58,304 nucleotides of DNA, taken from assembly GCF_030268965.1 (NCBI RefSeq), contig NZ_BSSE01000038.1:1-58304 (forward strand), written 5' to 3'. Origin of the DNA: Microtetraspora sp. NBRC 16547 (GTDB lineage Bacteria > Actinomycetota > Actinomycetes > Streptosporangiales > Streptosporangiaceae). Shown one piece after another: positions 57,847 through 58,304 of the stretch. A program made the position numbers and the translations under genes. Positions within the stretch are counted from its first letter, which is position 1, and every line of letters starts with the position of its first letter. The notes beneath the pieces were generated by a model that was given only the letters and a program-made list of their open reading frames with translations, searched no databases and had not been told where the DNA came from.

Positions 57847-57902
57847 GGGAATGCCGTCCCTGACTGGGCTTCTTCCTTGCCTCACGGCGGTCGCTCCTTC
57901 AC

Positions 57903-57932
57903 TGAACATTAGATGTGTGATGATGTTATAAT
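57903..57932 (+). promoter_or_regulatory. Promoter of the TnpA gene
   Basis: TATAAT at 57927-57932 is a perfect consensus -10, rare in this sequence, with TGAACA at 57903-57908 as -35 at 18 bp. Only 6 nt separate it from GTG 57939, so the transposase mRNA appears leaderless. Confidence 0.6.
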
Positions 57933-57938
57933 GATTGT

Positions 57939-58304
57939 GTGGCTCGTCAGGTACGCACCTCCCCCGGCGCGGCGTATGACCTCGGATACCACGTCGTGTG
58001 GTGCCCGAAGTGCCGCCGCCCGGTTCTCGGTGGGCCCGTCAAGGATCGCCTTGAGGAGTTGATCCACGCCAAAGCGAGCGAGCACCGCTGGGAGATCGTG
58101 GCGCTTGAGGTGATGCCCGACCACGTGCACCTGTTCGTCAAACCGCACCCGAAGAACTCGCCGTCGTATGTGGCCAACCAGTTCAAAGGCTTCACCTCCC
58201 ACCACCTGCGCGCCGAGTTCCCGCATCTGCGCTCGCAGCTGCCCACGCTGTGGTCGCGGTCGTACTTCGTGGCCACGGTCGGCGCGGTCTCCGCGCAAAC
58301 GGTG
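57939..58304 (+). CDS. tnpA: IS200/IS605 TnpA transposase, 3' end beyond the window
   Basis: This is a Y1 HUH single-strand transposase. The translated part begins MARQVRTSPGAAYDLGYHVV and includes WCPKCRRPVL, VMPDHVHLFVKPHP with the HxH metal motif, and GFTSHHLRAEFPHL. The catalytic Tyr near the C-terminus should lie in WSRSYFVATVG or just beyond. About 122 of the usual 130-150 residues are present and no stop is reached before the edge. No tnpB is visible within the window. Confidence 0.85.
   Translation, partial: MARQVRTSPGAAYDLGYHVVWCPKCRRPVLGGPVKDRLEELIHAKASEHRWEIVALEVMPDHVHLFVKPHPKNSPSYVANQFKGFTSHHLRAEFPHLRSQLPTLWSRSYFVATVGAVSAQTV

Overview
This is a high-GC actinobacterial chromosomal segment with strong G/C at third codon positions and many GTG/TTG starts. 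The gene content (gatCAB, NAD-dependent ligA, mnmA with a cysteine desulfurase, etfBA, ilvBNC-serA-leuB-ilvE, tandem Ser/Thr kinases) suggests Streptosporangiales or a close relative. The taxon is inferred from gene content only. Several genes look leaderless: a TANNNT-type -10 box lies 6-8 nt before the start codon and there is no Shine-Dalgarno sequence.

Layout. 0-2.2 kb: small orphan genes, a DppA-type M55 D-aminopeptidase and a YbaK-type deacylase. 2.3-7.9 kb: three consecutive membrane-anchored Ser/Thr protein kinases. 7.9-8.1 kb: tandem copies of a 131-bp intergenic repeat, present again in inverted orientation at 15.35-15.65 kb. Between the two arrays lie etfBA, a rhomboid protease, an MFS exporter with a divergent TetR gene, a cysteine desulfurase and a DUF695 protein. 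15.7-27 kb: housekeeping genes mnmA, a metallo-hydrolase divergent from a MetE-like gene, ligA, a GGDEF-EAL protein, and gatC-gatA-gatB with a gene remnant between gatA and gatB. 27-34 kb: a VanW protein, a sugar dehydrogenase lipoprotein, a 2-hydroxyacid dehydrogenase and a second (PAS) GGDEF-EAL protein.

34-58 kb: branched-chain amino acid and serine synthesis genes, interrupted by accessory cargo. ilvBNC is preceded by a 15-codon leader peptide containing Ile-Leu-Val-Val-Leu and an intrinsic terminator, which is a classical attenuator. Between ilvC and serA lie a PBP4-type carboxypeptidase, an FHA protein, a PadR-controlled ABC exporter, a methyltransferase, a GPH-type transporter and an SseB-like protein. 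Between serA and leuB lies a xylose/ribose-type ABC importer with a divergent ROK regulator. After ilvE come a Uma2 nuclease-like gene and the 5' part of an IS200/IS605 TnpA, which runs off the right edge.

How the genes work together. IlvB/IlvN/IlvC/IlvE and LeuB make Val, Leu and Ile, and SerA starts serine synthesis. GatCAB amidates misacylated tRNAs. The cysteine desulfurase plausibly feeds sulfur to MnmA for tRNA 2-thiolation. The kinases and FHA protein suggest phospho-signalling, and the two GGDEF-EAL proteins suggest cyclic-di-GMP turnover. No biosynthetic cluster, phage, CRISPR array or recognisable multi-gene defence system is present. The most distinctive material is regulatory or intergenic: the 131-bp repeats, the GACGTC minisatellites, precise palindromic operators, a shared bidirectional -10 element, the ilv attenuator, and three decayed gene remnants.
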